From Uruburuella suis (GTDB taxonomy: Bacteria; Pseudomonadota; Gammaproteobacteria; Burkholderiales; Neisseriaceae), in assembly GCF_004341385.1 (NCBI RefSeq), contig NZ_SLXE01000019.1, positions 1-50,618 of the forward strand: a DNA stretch of 50,618 bases. The letters run 5' to 3'. The position numbers were made by a program, and so were the translations under genes. The notes below the pieces were generated by a model. That model ran no database searches and was not told the DNA's origin. It saw nothing but the letters and a program-made list of their open reading frames with translations. Below, in pieces: positions 15,287-23,697 of this stretch (positions are counted from its first letter, which is position 1; each line of letters starts with the position of its first letter).

Positions 15287-16240
15287 CTACATCAAACCCA
15301 AGCTGCGCAACACCACAATCCCCGCTGCCGCCGAAAACATCGCCCCAAACGTGGTGATGCCGGTGATGTTGGCCGCCGCCACATCATTGCCGCCCATAGC
15401 TCTGGCCATCACATAGCTGGCCGCCGCCACCGGCGTGGCGCTCATCAGATAAAGCACGCCCATAGGCACGCCGCTCAAACCAAACGCCAGCCCCGTGGCC
15501 ACCGCCACCAGCGGCGCCACCAGCAGGCGGCCGATGCTCGCCTGCAAAGAAATATCCGACATTTTCAACATCGAGCGCATATCAAATGTGGCACCGGCGC
15601 AAATCAGCGCCAAAGGCAGCGAAATATTGCCCACATAATTTGCCGTTTGCAGCAAAGGCTTGGGCACGCCGATGTGCAAAGCCTGCATCCCCAGCGCCAG
15701 CACAATCGCCACAATCAGCGGGTTGGTGACGATTTTCCAGCCCACCAGCCGCAACTTCTGCCATGCCGAGCCACCCGAGCGGCTCAGCGTAATCACCGCC
15801 AACACATTAAACAAAATCGTGATCACGCCGGTATACACCGCGCCGGCGGCCAAGCCCTCGCTGCCATAAGCATTGAGCACAAAAGCCAAGCCCATAATGC
15901 CCAAATTGCTGCGAAACACGCCCTGCACAAACACGCCCTTATCCCGCGCAGCCGGCACAAAGCGCCAGGCATAAAGCTCCGCCCCGAAAAACAGCACCAG
16001 CGTGGCCGCCGCTCCGGCCAGCAGCAACAATATCTGCTCACCATAATGAATTTCGCTGCCAAACAAATTAACAAACAGCAAACACGGCAAGCCATAATTA
16101 AACACAAGCTTCGAAGCCTGCATACAAAAATGCGCATCCACCTGGCCGCTGCGCCGCAAAGCCACGCCGAATAGCAACAGTAAAATGCTCGGCACCGTTA
16201 CCGACACCGCAAACCACACCGCATCCCAAAAACCCGTCAT
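15287..16240 (-). CDS. AEC family transporter (auxin efflux carrier-like)
   Basis: A 317-residue inner-membrane protein with about ten hydrophobic segments in two inverted halves. It has the cross-over region motif NYGLPCLLFVNLFGSEI near residue 50 and the matching NISLPLALICAGATFDM near residue 210. Bacterial members export or import malate, malonate or related acids (MdcF/MleP group); the substrate is unknown here. The ATG at 16240 is taken as the start; a GTG directly before it is an alternative. It is divergent from rmuC. Confidence 0.87.
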   Translation of the reverse strand: MTGFWDAVWFAVSVTVPSILLLLFGVALRRSGQVDAHFCMQASKLVFNYGLPCLLFVNLFGSEIHYGEQILLLLAGAAATLVLFFGAELYAWRFVPAARDKGVFVQGVFRSNLGIMGLAFVLNAYGSEGLAAGAVYTGVITILFNVLAVITLSRSGGSAWQKLRLVGWKIVTNPLIVAIVLALGMQALHIGVPKPLLQTANYVGNISLPLALICAGATFDMRSMLKMSDISLQASIGRLLVAPLVAVATGLAFGLSGVPMGVLYLMSATPVAAASYVMARAMGGNDVAAANITGITTFGAMFSAAAGIVVLRSLGLM

Positions 16241-16369
16241 CACGCATCCATTTAGATATTATCTATTCACCGGCTTATGATACCGCAAACAGGCCGTCTG
16301 AAACATGATATAGTTTACATCGTTTTACCCATTCCACATCCGCCGTTTCAGACGGCCATTCTTTATCCC

Positions 16370-17998
16370 ATGACCGACACCCACATCCAAATCCTGCTCG
16401 CCGCCTTGGCCGCCGCCTTTTTCAGCATATTGATTACCTGGCTCGTGCTGAAAAACAAATACCAAGCCGCCATGCAGGCCGCGCGCGCGCAGCATCAAAG
16501 CGAGCAGGCCGCCCTGCAAAACGCCCTCACCGAGCGCACCCAGCAGCACCAATTTGCCGAGCGCGAGCAAGCCGAAGCCGAAGCCGCGCTGCAAGCCTTG
16601 CAACAGCAATATCAAGCCGACCAAAACGCGCTTGCCGCCGCCGAAGCCGACAACCGCCGCCTGAGCGCCCTGCCAAACGAGCTGGCCGAAAGCCGCCGCC
16701 ACGGCCAAGAAGTGCAAACACAAGCGCAAGAATTGCACAGCCGCCTCGCCGCCGCCCGCCAACACATCGAGCATCTGCAAAGCCGCGAGCAAGAATTAGG
16801 CCGTCTGAAAGCCGATTTTGCCACCCTGCAGCAAACCCATGCCGATTTGCAGGTGCGCAACGAGCGCCTCTCCACCCAAATCGAGCAAGAGCGCCTGGCG
16901 GCCGAAGAAAAGCTCGCCCTTTTGGCCGAAGCGCGCCAAAGCCTCTCCGATCAGTTTCAAAACCTCGCCAACAATATTCTCGACGAAAAAAGCAAAAAAT
17001 TCAGCGAGCACAACCAAGAAAGCATCACCCGCCTGCTCAACCCACTCAACGAGCGCATGGGCCAATTCAGCCAGCTGGTGCAAACCACTTACGAAAAAGA
17101 AGCCAAAGAGCGGCTCACCCTCGAAAACGAGCTCAAACGCCTGCAAAGCCTCAACAGCCAGCTGCACACCGACGCCAAAGCGCTCACCCAAGCCCTCACC
17201 GGCACGCAAAACAAAAGCCAGGGCAACTGGGGCGAAATGATTCTGGAAACCGTGCTCGAAAATTCCGGCCTCGCCAAAGGGCGCGAATACATCGTGCAAG
17301 CCGGCGGCACGCGCACCGAAGAAGACGGCAGCACCCGCCGCCTCCAGCCCGACGTGCTCATCAACCTGCCCGACCACAAACAAATCATCATCGACAGCAA
17401 AGTGTCGCTCACCGCCTATGTGCGCTACACCCAATCGCAAAACAGCAGCGAAGCCGAGCGCGAGCTTGCCGCCCATGTGGCCAGCATCCGCGCCCACATC
17501 AAAGGCCTCTCGCTCAAGCAATACAGCGACATCGAAGGCATCAACACGCTCGATTTCGTGTTTATGTTTATTCCCGTCGAGCCCGCCTATTTATTGGCGC
17601 TGCAACACGACCACCAACTCTTCCAGGAATGCTTCGACAAACGCATCATGCTGGTAGGCCCCAGCACGCTTCTGGCCACCTTGCGCACCGTGGCCAACAT
17701 CTGGCGCAACGAGCAGCAAAACCAAAACGCACTGGCCATTGCCGAAGAAGGCGGCCGGCTTTACGACAAATTCGTCGGCTTCGTTACCACGCTGGAGGGC
17801 GTGGGCAAAAACATCGAGCAGGCGCAAAACGGCTACCAAGCCGCCTACAAACAGCTCTACGATGGCCGCGGCAACCTCGTTACCCGCGCCGAAAAGCTGC
17901 GCAAGCTCGGCGTGAAAGCCACCAAACAAATCGAACGCCAGCTGGCCGAACAGGCGCAAACCCCCGCGCTGGGCGAACCATCCGATGCCGCCGAATAA
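16370..17998 (+). CDS. rmuC: DNA recombination protein RmuC
   Basis: A 542-residue protein. It has an N-terminal membrane anchor (ILLAALAAAFFSILITWLVL, about residues 7-26) and a long Gln/Ala/Glu-rich coiled coil (about 35-230). The C-terminal RmuC nuclease-like domain (about 235-520) includes NWGEMILETVLENSGL, PDVLINLPDHKQIIIDSKVSL and FVFMFIPVEPAYL. The PD and DSK residues fit a restriction-endonuclease-like fold. RmuC limits inversions between short inverted repeats, which is notable in a genome full of inverted DUS pairs. The start at 16370 was chosen because the upstream extension runs through two DUS copies. Confidence 0.92.
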   Translation: MTDTHIQILLAALAAAFFSILITWLVLKNKYQAAMQAARAQHQSEQAALQNALTERTQQHQFAEREQAEAEAALQALQQQYQADQNALAAAEADNRRLSALPNELAESRRHGQEVQTQAQELHSRLAAARQHIEHLQSREQELGRLKADFATLQQTHADLQVRNERLSTQIEQERLAAEEKLALLAEARQSLSDQFQNLANNILDEKSKKFSEHNQESITRLLNPLNERMGQFSQLVQTTYEKEAKERLTLENELKRLQSLNSQLHTDAKALTQALTGTQNKSQGNWGEMILETVLENSGLAKGREYIVQAGGTRTEEDGSTRRLQPDVLINLPDHKQIIIDSKVSLTAYVRYTQSQNSSEAERELAAHVASIRAHIKGLSLKQYSDIEGINTLDFVFMFIPVEPAYLLALQHDHQLFQECFDKRIMLVGPSTLLATLRTVANIWRNEQQNQNALAIAEEGGRLYDKFVGFVTTLEGVGKNIEQAQNGYQAAYKQLYDGRGNLVTRAEKLRKLGVKATKQIERQLAEQAQTPALGEPSDAAE

Positions 17999-18017
17999 AT
18001 AAAGAGCTGCGTAAGTA

Positions 18018-18063
18018 ATAAGCCACAGGCCGTCTGAAACCTTTCAGACGGCCTGTGGCTTAT
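18018..18063. terminator. extended DUS hairpin after rmuC
   Basis: A perfect 22-bp inverted repeat: ATAAGCCACAGGCCGTCTGAAA pairs with its complement at 18042-18063, around a CC centre. Only the inner 12 bp are DUS; the outer ten also match exactly. It is probably the rmuC terminator although no T run follows. Confidence 0.7.
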
Positions 18064-18295
18064 GCAAAACCCAATATCTGTCGCACCCGCGCAGGCGGGT
18101 GCCCAGTGCAACGCAGCGCTTTGTTTGCCTTGTGCATTTCTGAAAATAATTAATTACATATAAAATCAAATGCTTGATTGTTTTCGCTTGATAATACTCG
18201 CCTGCCCGACAACTGAAGCTTCGCGTCAGGCCGGGCTCCTGCCTGCGCAAGAGCAACAGAAAGGCGTTTAGTAAAGGTTTCGGCCTGTGGCTTAT
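18049..18295 (+). repeat. 15-bp direct repeats flanking a block with dRS3-like elements
   Basis: The rmuC to amidotransferase gap (368 bp) has no credible gene. CGGCCTGTGGCTTAT occurs at 18049-18063 and again at 18281-18295. Between them is CACCC-GCGCAGGC-GGGTG (18084-18101), and, in the opposite orientation, GCTCCT-GCCTGCGC-AAGAGC (18235-18254). These have the dRS3 layout of inverted arms around an 8-bp core, and the two cores are reverse complements. The rest is A/T-rich and probably holds the promoter of the next gene. Confidence 0.6.
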
Positions 18296-18366
18296 TGCGC
18301 CTTTATCTCAGCCCTCATGTTAAAATATCCATTTTGCAGCAAACGTTTACATTTTAAGGATATGCC

Positions 18367-19209
18367 ATGTGCCAGCTTTTGGGCATGAATTGCAACACCC
18401 CCACCGACATCGTGTTTTCATTTGAAGGCTTCCGCCTGCGCGGCGGCCTCACCGACCACCATGCCGACGGCTTCGGCATCGGCTTTTTCGAAGGCCGCGG
18501 CGTGCGCCTGTTTCACGACGACAAGCCCAGCGCCCATTCGCCGGTGGCCGATTTGGTGCGCGCCTATCAAATCAAATCGGAAAACGTCATCGCCCACATC
18601 CGCAAAGCCACGCAAGGGCAAACCTCGCTGGCCAACACCCACCCTTTTATGCGCGAATTGTGGGGCGAATATTGGCTGTTTGCCCACAACGGCCATCTGA
18701 AACACTTTTCCCCCGCCCCCGGCGATTATTATTGCCCCGTGGGCAACACCGATTCCGAACGCGCTTTTTGCCATATTTTGGAACAATTGCGCCAACGCTT
18801 CCGCCACAAGCCCGACAACGACACCTTATTCGCCGCCGTGGCCGCGCTCACCGCCGAAATCCGCAGCCACGGCCTGTTTAATTTTATGATGTCCAACGGC
18901 GATTTTCTGTTTGCCCACGCCAGCACGCTTTTGTATTACATCGTGCGCAAAGCGCCTTTCGGCCAAGCGAAGCTGCTTGACGACGATGTAGCCATCGACT
19001 TTGCCGCCGTCACCACGCCCAACGACAAAGTGGCGGTGATTGCCACTCTACCGCTCACGGTCAACGAAACCTGGCAGCAGCTGGCGGTAAACGAATTGGT
19101 GATGTTTGAAGGCGGCGACATCGTGCGCCGCGATGTACCGGCGCATCCCGTGTATATGAGTGCCGAAGAAGGGCTGGACATTGCGCGCGCCGCCGGCGTG
19201 TCGGTGTGA
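18367..19209 (+). CDS. class II glutamine amidotransferase (YafJ-like)
   Basis: A 280-residue single-domain glutaminase of the Ntn-hydrolase class. Cys2 (MCQLLGMNC) becomes the N-terminal nucleophile after Met removal. Other glutaminase-site motifs are DGFGIGFFEGRG, AHIRKATQG, NTHPFMRELWG and FAHNGHL. There is no attached synthetase domain, as in YafJ-type proteins, whose physiological role is not established. AAGGAT precedes the ATG. A tight extended DUS hairpin ends the unit before nrdR. Confidence 0.88.
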   Translation: MCQLLGMNCNTPTDIVFSFEGFRLRGGLTDHHADGFGIGFFEGRGVRLFHDDKPSAHSPVADLVRAYQIKSENVIAHIRKATQGQTSLANTHPFMRELWGEYWLFAHNGHLKHFSPAPGDYYCPVGNTDSERAFCHILEQLRQRFRHKPDNDTLFAAVAALTAEIRSHGLFNFMMSNGDFLFAHASTLLYYIVRKAPFGQAKLLDDDVAIDFAAVTTPNDKVAVIATLPLTVNETWQQLAVNELVMFEGGDIVRRDVPAHPVYMSAEEGLDIARAAGVSV

Positions 19210-19286
19210 TACAAGCCCAAAACAAATCGGCCGCGCCGCCCCGCCTTGCCGCCTAGTTACCTTGCTTTTTAGGTTTGGCATAATTG

Positions 19287-19326
19287 GCGCACAGGCCGTC
19301 TGAAAGGTTTCAGACGGCCTGTGCGC
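19287..19326. terminator. extended DUS hairpin
   Basis: A perfect 19-bp inverted repeat, GCGCACAGGCCGTCTGAAA with its complement, around a GG centre. The outer seven pairs lie outside the DUS. It is the likely terminator of the amidotransferase gene. Confidence 0.7.
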
Positions 19327-19398
19327 ACACCGCATGCGCTGCACAATCCACCCGATTACGCTACAATAAACCATCACCTCCTTATCGGCAGCCACACC

Positions 19399-19863
19399 AT
19401 GAAATGCCCGTTTTGCAACAACCTCAACACCCAGGTCACCGACTCGCGGCTGCTGGAAGAAACCAACAGCATCCGGCGGCGGCGCCGTTGCCAGCATTGC
19501 GATCAGCGTTTCAGCACTTTCGAAACTGTGGAAATGCGCATGCCGCAAATCATCAAAAGCACCGGCGCGCGGGTGGCCTTCAACCCCCACAAGCTGCGCA
19601 CCAGCCTGGAGCGCGCCCTGCACAAGCGCCCGATAGATGCCGAGCGCATCGACGACACCGTGGCCTTGATCGAGCAGCGCCTCTACCGCCTCGGCCAAAA
19701 AGAAGTGCCCTCGCAGCTGGTGGGCGAAATGGCCATGGACGCGCTCGCCGAAATCGATCAAGTGGCTTATGTGCGCTTTGCTTCCGTGTATAAAAGCTTT
19801 TGCGACGTATCCGAATTCACCCAAGCCATCGCCACCTTGCCCAAAGGCGCAAAAAAACGCTAA
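19399..19863 (+). CDS. nrdR: transcriptional repressor NrdR
   Basis: A 154-residue repressor of ribonucleotide reductase genes that senses ATP/dATP. The N-terminal zinc ribbon has Cys pairs in MKCPFC and RRCQHC (residues 3, 6, 31, 34), with RRRRRCQHC typical for DNA binding. The ATP-cone domain (about 49-139) starts PQIIKSTGARVAFNPHKL. The start at 19399 is fixed by MKCPFC; an upstream in-frame ATG at 19321 overlaps the DUS hairpin. nrdR next to ribD is a conserved proteobacterial pair; here a lipoprotein gene and a miniature element lie between them. Confidence 0.96.
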   Translation: MKCPFCNNLNTQVTDSRLLEETNSIRRRRRCQHCDQRFSTFETVEMRMPQIIKSTGARVAFNPHKLRTSLERALHKRPIDAERIDDTVALIEQRLYRLGQKEVPSQLVGEMAMDALAEIDQVAYVRFASVYKSFCDVSEFTQAIATLPKGAKKR

Positions 19864-19936
19864 GCCCCGCGCCCGCAGCACATTTATTTTGCTATACTCT
19901 GCGCTTGCGTTTCCATTTTACTCACGGACATTTCTG

Positions 19937-20518
19937 ATGAAATCACCCTTATCATCCGCCCTGCTCGCCACCCTGATTATCGGCCTGAGCGCCTGCGGCC
20001 AAAAAGCCGAAACCTCCGTTGCCCCTGAAAGCGCCGCCTCCGGTGCAGCCGCTTCCGCCCCCGCCGCCAACGCCGTGCAAACCCTCGAAAGCAGCGACAG
20101 CAAAATCCGCATCACCATTCCCGGCGGCCATTTTGAAAACATCATCGAACAAGCCGACGAGCGCCCCGAGGGCATCGCCCAAAGCGAGCTCACTTTGCTT
20201 GAGCGCGACAGCGCCAGCGGCATCACCGTTTATGCCGCCAATCTGGGCGCGGCCAAAAGCGATGCCAAAACCTATTTCGCCAACCTGAAAAGCGCACTCA
20301 ACAGCGCCGAAGGCTTGGCCGATGTGCAAGTGGGCGCTGCCACCGACAACCGCATGAACTACCGCTTCAGCCAAGCCGATGGCGCAGGCGGCACTTTGCT
20401 GGAAAACTGCATCGCCATTTATGACAACGCCAATCTTTATAATGTGTGCGCCAACAGCAGCAGCGCGCCGCAAACCGCATTGGCCGCCGCGCTCAAAGAA
20501 GTCAACCTGATTAAGTAA
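19937..20518 (+). CDS. putative lipoprotein
   Basis: A 193-residue protein with lipobox LSAC (Cys20) and an Ala/Ser/Pro-rich linker (21-45). A domain of about 145 residues follows, starting SSDSKIRITIPGGHFENI and containing two late cysteines (ENCIAIY and NVCANSS), a likely disulphide. I recognise no named family. The start at 19937 gives a textbook signal peptide. The stop codon (20516-20518) directly abuts the terminal repeat of the next miniature element, leaving no terminator in between. Confidence 0.75.
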   Translation: MKSPLSSALLATLIIGLSACGQKAETSVAPESAASGAAASAPAANAVQTLESSDSKIRITIPGGHFENIIEQADERPEGIAQSELTLLERDSASGITVYAANLGAAKSDAKTYFANLKSALNSAEGLADVQVGAATDNRMNYRFSQADGAGGTLLENCIAIYDNANLYNVCANSSSAPQTALAAALKEVNLIK

Positions 20519-20709
20519 TACCCATTCGAAAAAAATAATATACAAACAGGCAGCCTGTAGGTCGGATTCTCGAATCCGACACTTGTTCGCAGAACAAGGC
20601 ACGCACATCGCTTTGGCCGTTGACCAAACGTCGGATTCAAGAATCCGACCTACGCGGATGATGCTGCCGAACTGCTTTTATTTTGTAAGGTTATTTTTTA
20701 GAATCGATA
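20519..20709. mobile_element. miniature inverted-repeat element, copy A (191 bp)
   Basis: Ends are TACCCATTCGAAAAAAATAA (20519) and TTATTTTTTAGAATCGATA (20709). The interior has two perfect palindromes, GTCGGATTCTCGAATCCGAC (20561-20580) and GTCGGATTCAAGAATCCGAC (20630-20649), plus TTGTTCGCAGAACAA. It is nearly identical to the copies at 38374 and 42713 and has no coding capacity. Confidence 0.8.
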
Positions 20710-20731
20710 TAAGGCCTTCTGCGCTGCAAGT

Positions 20732-20822
20732 GTCGGATTCCCGAATCCGACATTGGCTTAAAAAACAAAATGGCGGCCTTGTTTCAGCCTTAGCGGCCAA
20801 ATATCGGATTCAATAATCCGAT
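20732..20822. repeat. two further GTCGGATTC palindromes outside copy A
   Basis: GTCGGATTCCCGAATCCGAC lies at 20732-20751, and a diverged ATCGGATTCAATAATCCGAT at 20803-20822. With the two inside copy A this makes four palindromes in about 260 bp. The 365-bp gap before ribD otherwise holds only a DUS near 20832. Confidence 0.7.
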
Positions 20823-20883
20823 TGACACATCAGGCCGTCTGAAAGCTTTGAATCGCCCCGCGCGCCCTCACCACAGGCAGATT

Positions 20884-21987
20884 ATGTTCAGCGAACTTGA
20901 TATCAGCATGATGCAAAACGCCCTCGCCCTCGCTTGGCAAGGGCGTTTTTCCACTTCGCCCAATCCGCGCGTGGGCTGCGTGATTGCGCGCGGCAGCCAA
21001 ATTGTGGGGCAAGGCTTTCACCTTCAGGCCGGCGGCCCGCACGCCGAAGTGCACGCGCTGCGTCAAGCCGGCGCGCTGGCCGCAGGCGCCACTGCTTATG
21101 TCACGCTGGAGCCCTGCAGCCACTACGGCCGCACGCCGCCTTGCGCCAAAGGCTTGATTGAAGCCGGCGTGACGCGCGTGGTGGCCGCCATGGCCGACCC
21201 CAACCCACTGGTGGCCGGCAAAGGGCTGGCAATGTTGCGCGAAGCCGGCATAGATGTTTCAGACGGCCTGCTGCAAACAGAAGCGCGCGCGCTCAACCGC
21301 GGCTTTTTATCCCGCATCGAGCGCGCACGCCCGTTTGTGCGCCTGAAATGCGCCGCCGGCCTCGATGGCAAAACCGCGCTTGCCAACGGCCAAAGCCAAT
21401 GGATTACCGGCGCAGAAGCGCGCGCCGATGTGCAGATTTTGCGTGCCGAGAGCTGCGCCATTCTCACCGGCATCGGCACCGTGTTGGCCGACAACCCGCA
21501 ATTGAATGTGCGCGATTTCCCCACCCTGCGCCAGCCAGCCCGCGTGGTGCTCGACAGCCGCCTGCAAACGCCGCTCGAGAGCAAGCTCGTGCAAGATGGC
21601 GGCAGCCCCACCGTGATTGCCACCTTGGTGGAAGACGAAAACCGCTTAGCGCCTTACCGCCGCCATGAGCATATCCGCATCATCAGGCCGTCTGAAACGC
21701 AAGGGCGCATTGATTTACACGATTTGCTCGTGCAGCTGGCCGCTTTGGGCTTCGGCGAAGTGATGGTGGAAGCCGGCGCCACTTTGGCCGGCGCGTTTCT
21801 GCAAGAAAATTTAGCCGATGAAATCGTGTTATACCAAGCGCCGAAAATCCTCGGCAGCCAAGCGCGCGGCCTGTTTGTGCTGCCGGAAAATCCGCTCGTG
21901 CTCAGCCGCACGGCCGCTTGGCAAACCACCACCCTCACCCGCATCGGCGATGACATCAAATGGGTGCTGCACCCGCGCCAAGCCTGA
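20884..21987 (+). CDS. ribD: bifunctional pyrimidine deaminase/reductase RibD
   Basis: Carries out the second and third steps of riboflavin synthesis: deamination, then NADPH reduction of the pyrimidine ribosyl intermediate. The 367-residue protein has an N-terminal zinc deaminase domain (about 5-145; HAEVHALR and EPCSHYGRTPPC supply His and Cys ligands). A C-terminal DHFR-like reductase domain follows (about 150-360; RLKCAAGLDGKTALANGQSQWITG and GFGEVMVEAGATLAGAFL). ATG 20884 (MFSELD) fits family starts better than ATG 20848. In-frame DUS copies encode VSDGLL and IRPSETQ. No FMN riboswitch was seen upstream. Confidence 0.94.
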   Translation: MFSELDISMMQNALALAWQGRFSTSPNPRVGCVIARGSQIVGQGFHLQAGGPHAEVHALRQAGALAAGATAYVTLEPCSHYGRTPPCAKGLIEAGVTRVVAAMADPNPLVAGKGLAMLREAGIDVSDGLLQTEARALNRGFLSRIERARPFVRLKCAAGLDGKTALANGQSQWITGAEARADVQILRAESCAILTGIGTVLADNPQLNVRDFPTLRQPARVVLDSRLQTPLESKLVQDGGSPTVIATLVEDENRLAPYRRHEHIRIIRPSETQGRIDLHDLLVQLAALGFGEVMVEAGATLAGAFLQENLADEIVLYQAPKILGSQARGLFVLPENPLVLSRTAAWQTTTLTRIGDDIKWVLHPRQA

Positions 21988-22120
21988 TGAAACGGCTGCT
22001 TGCGGCAAAGCGGTTAAACGCAACCCTTTCATTATTTATTAAAAAATAATACCTGCCTTTGTTAAAAACAGTTCTCAACTACCGCACAGTCATAAATTGA
22101 CTACGGTAAGTATCATCAGT

Positions 22121-22149
22121 TTGCGGTTTCCCATGCTGCTGATTATGAT
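22121..22149 (+). promoter_or_regulatory. probable promoter of the polysaccharide locus
   Basis: TTGCGG (22121-22126) is followed after 17 bp by TATGAT (22144-22149). It is the best sigma-70-type match in the 321-bp gap between ribD and the dehydrogenase gene and would give a leader of about 150 nt. The gap also holds a single DUS near 22196. I saw no JUMPStart/ops element. Confidence 0.5.
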
Positions 22150-22308
22150 GCGTTTCATCTTTATTCTATTCGGGTATCATCCGCGGTATTTTGTTTCAGA
22201 CGGCCTTTGTGTTGAAACCAAATCCGACATTGCTTGTCTTTAACTGAGTTATCTTTCCCTTATTTACGTTTTTTCTTTTCTTTATCCCATCCTTTTTAGA
22301 GAGCTGTC

Positions 22309-23616
22309 ATGAAAAATACAACCATCCAAAAATTCGCCGACAAAAGCGCCAAAATCGGCATTGTCGGCTTGGGCTATGTCGGCCTGCCCCTGATGCTGCG
22401 CTATGTCGATATCGGCTATCAGGTTTTGGGTTTTGACATCGATGAAGAAAAAGTGGCCAAGCTCAACCAAGGCCAAAGCTATATCGAACACATTCCCGCC
22501 GAAAAAATCGCCGAAGCCAGCAAAAACCTGTTTGAAGCCACCACCGATTTTTCACGAATCGGCGAAGTGGAAGCCGTGATTTTGTGCGTGCCCACGCCGC
22601 TCAACAAATACCGCGAGCCGGACATGAGCTTTGTGATCAACACCACCGATGCCGTAAAACCTTATCTGCGCGCAGGCCAGGTGTTGTCGCTGGAGAGCAC
22701 CACTTACCCCGGCACCACCGAAGAAGAATTGCTGCCGCGTGTAGAAGAAAACGGCCTCAAAGTAGGCGAAAACGTATTTCTGGTTTACTCGCCCGAGCGT
22801 GAAGACCCGGGCAACCCCAATTTCGAAACCCGCACCATTCCGAAAGTGATCGGCGGCCACACCCCCGCCTGCTTGGAAGTGGGCATTGCGCTTTATCAGC
22901 CGGCCATCGATCAAGTGGTGCCGGTGAGCTCCACCAAAGCGGCCGAATTGACCAAGCTTTTGGAAAACATCCACCGCGCCGTCAACATCGGTTTGGTGAA
23001 CGAAATGAAAATCGTCGCCGATAAAATGGACATCGACATCCATGAAGTGATCAGCGCCGCGGCCACCAAGCCTTTCGGCTTTGTAGCCTATTACCCCGGC
23101 CCGGGCTTGGGCGGCCACTGCATCCCGATCGACCCTTTCTACCTCACCTGGAAAGCGCGCGAATACGGCGTAAACACTCGCTTTATCGAATTGGCCGGCG
23201 AAGTGAATTCGCATATGCCCGATTATGTCATCAGCAAAGTCGGGCTGGCGCTGAATGATCACAACCGTGCCATTAAAGGCAGCAAAATTCTGGTGCTGGG
23301 CATCGCTTACAAGAAAAATGTAGACGACATGCGCGAAAGCCCTTCTGTGGAAGTGATGGATCGCCTGCATGCGCTGGGCGCCGATATCTCCTATGCAGAT
23401 CCGCATGTGCCGGTGTTCCCCAAAATCGCAGGCCACCATTATTTCGATCTTGCTAGCGAGCCGCTGACTGCTGAAAATATTGAAAAATTTGATTGTTTGG
23501 TGCTAACCACCGATCATGACAAATTTGATTACGCCCTGCTGGAAAAACACGCCAAGCTGATTATCGACACCCGTGGCCGTTTCCCCGGCAAAAGCGCCAA
23601 AGTTATCAAAGCATAA
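22309..23616 (+). CDS. wbpA: UDP-N-acetylglucosamine 6-dehydrogenase (WbpA-like)
   Basis: A 435-residue nucleotide-sugar dehydrogenase oxidising C6 of UDP-GlcNAc (inferred substrate) to the uronic acid with two NAD+. The Rossmann motif GIVGLGYVGLPLMLRY (about 18-33) is followed by a central helical domain. The catalytic Cys is in GPGLGGHCIPIDPF (about 265). A C-terminal UDP-binding domain carries LGIAYKKNVDDMRESPSVEV. The N-terminus resembles Pseudomonas WbpA more than Ugd, which favours the N-acetyl substrate. It starts the polysaccharide locus but is followed by its own terminator. Confidence 0.87.
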   Translation: MKNTTIQKFADKSAKIGIVGLGYVGLPLMLRYVDIGYQVLGFDIDEEKVAKLNQGQSYIEHIPAEKIAEASKNLFEATTDFSRIGEVEAVILCVPTPLNKYREPDMSFVINTTDAVKPYLRAGQVLSLESTTYPGTTEEELLPRVEENGLKVGENVFLVYSPEREDPGNPNFETRTIPKVIGGHTPACLEVGIALYQPAIDQVVPVSSTKAAELTKLLENIHRAVNIGLVNEMKIVADKMDIDIHEVISAAATKPFGFVAYYPGPGLGGHCIPIDPFYLTWKAREYGVNTRFIELAGEVNSHMPDYVISKVGLALNDHNRAIKGSKILVLGIAYKKNVDDMRESPSVEVMDRLHALGADISYADPHVPVFPKIAGHHYFDLASEPLTAENIEKFDCLVLTTDHDKFDYALLEKHAKLIIDTRGRFPGKSAKVIKA

Positions 23617-23627
23617 ACAAAAGCCCT

Positions 23628-23666
23628 TGCCATATGCCGGGCTGTGCACTGGCATATGGCATTTTT
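23628..23666 (+). terminator. terminator between the dehydrogenase and wzx
   Basis: TGCCATATGCC (23628-23638) pairs with GGCATATGGCA (23651-23661) and is followed by TTTTT. An inverted DUS pair at 23698-23738 forms a second hairpin just after it. Transcription into wzx therefore needs readthrough or a promoter in the remaining 40 bp. Confidence 0.8.
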
Positions 23667-23697
23667 ATGCTGTATCTGCACAGAGCTTGCAGATGAT

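Noticed and set aside
20561..20649. GTCGGATTC palindromes read as CRISPR repeats
   Set aside because: The spacing is irregular, only two occur per element, and the whole unit is repeated with its terminal inverted repeats, which fits a miniature element.
20822..20884. Possible FMN riboswitch ahead of ribD
   Set aside because: The region lacks the conserved RFN element blocks; only palindromes and a DUS are present.
21988..22308. Possible JUMPStart/ops element ahead of the polysaccharide locus
   Set aside because: No GGCGGTAG core was found; the CTACCGCA and CTACGGTA bits are too short and out of context.
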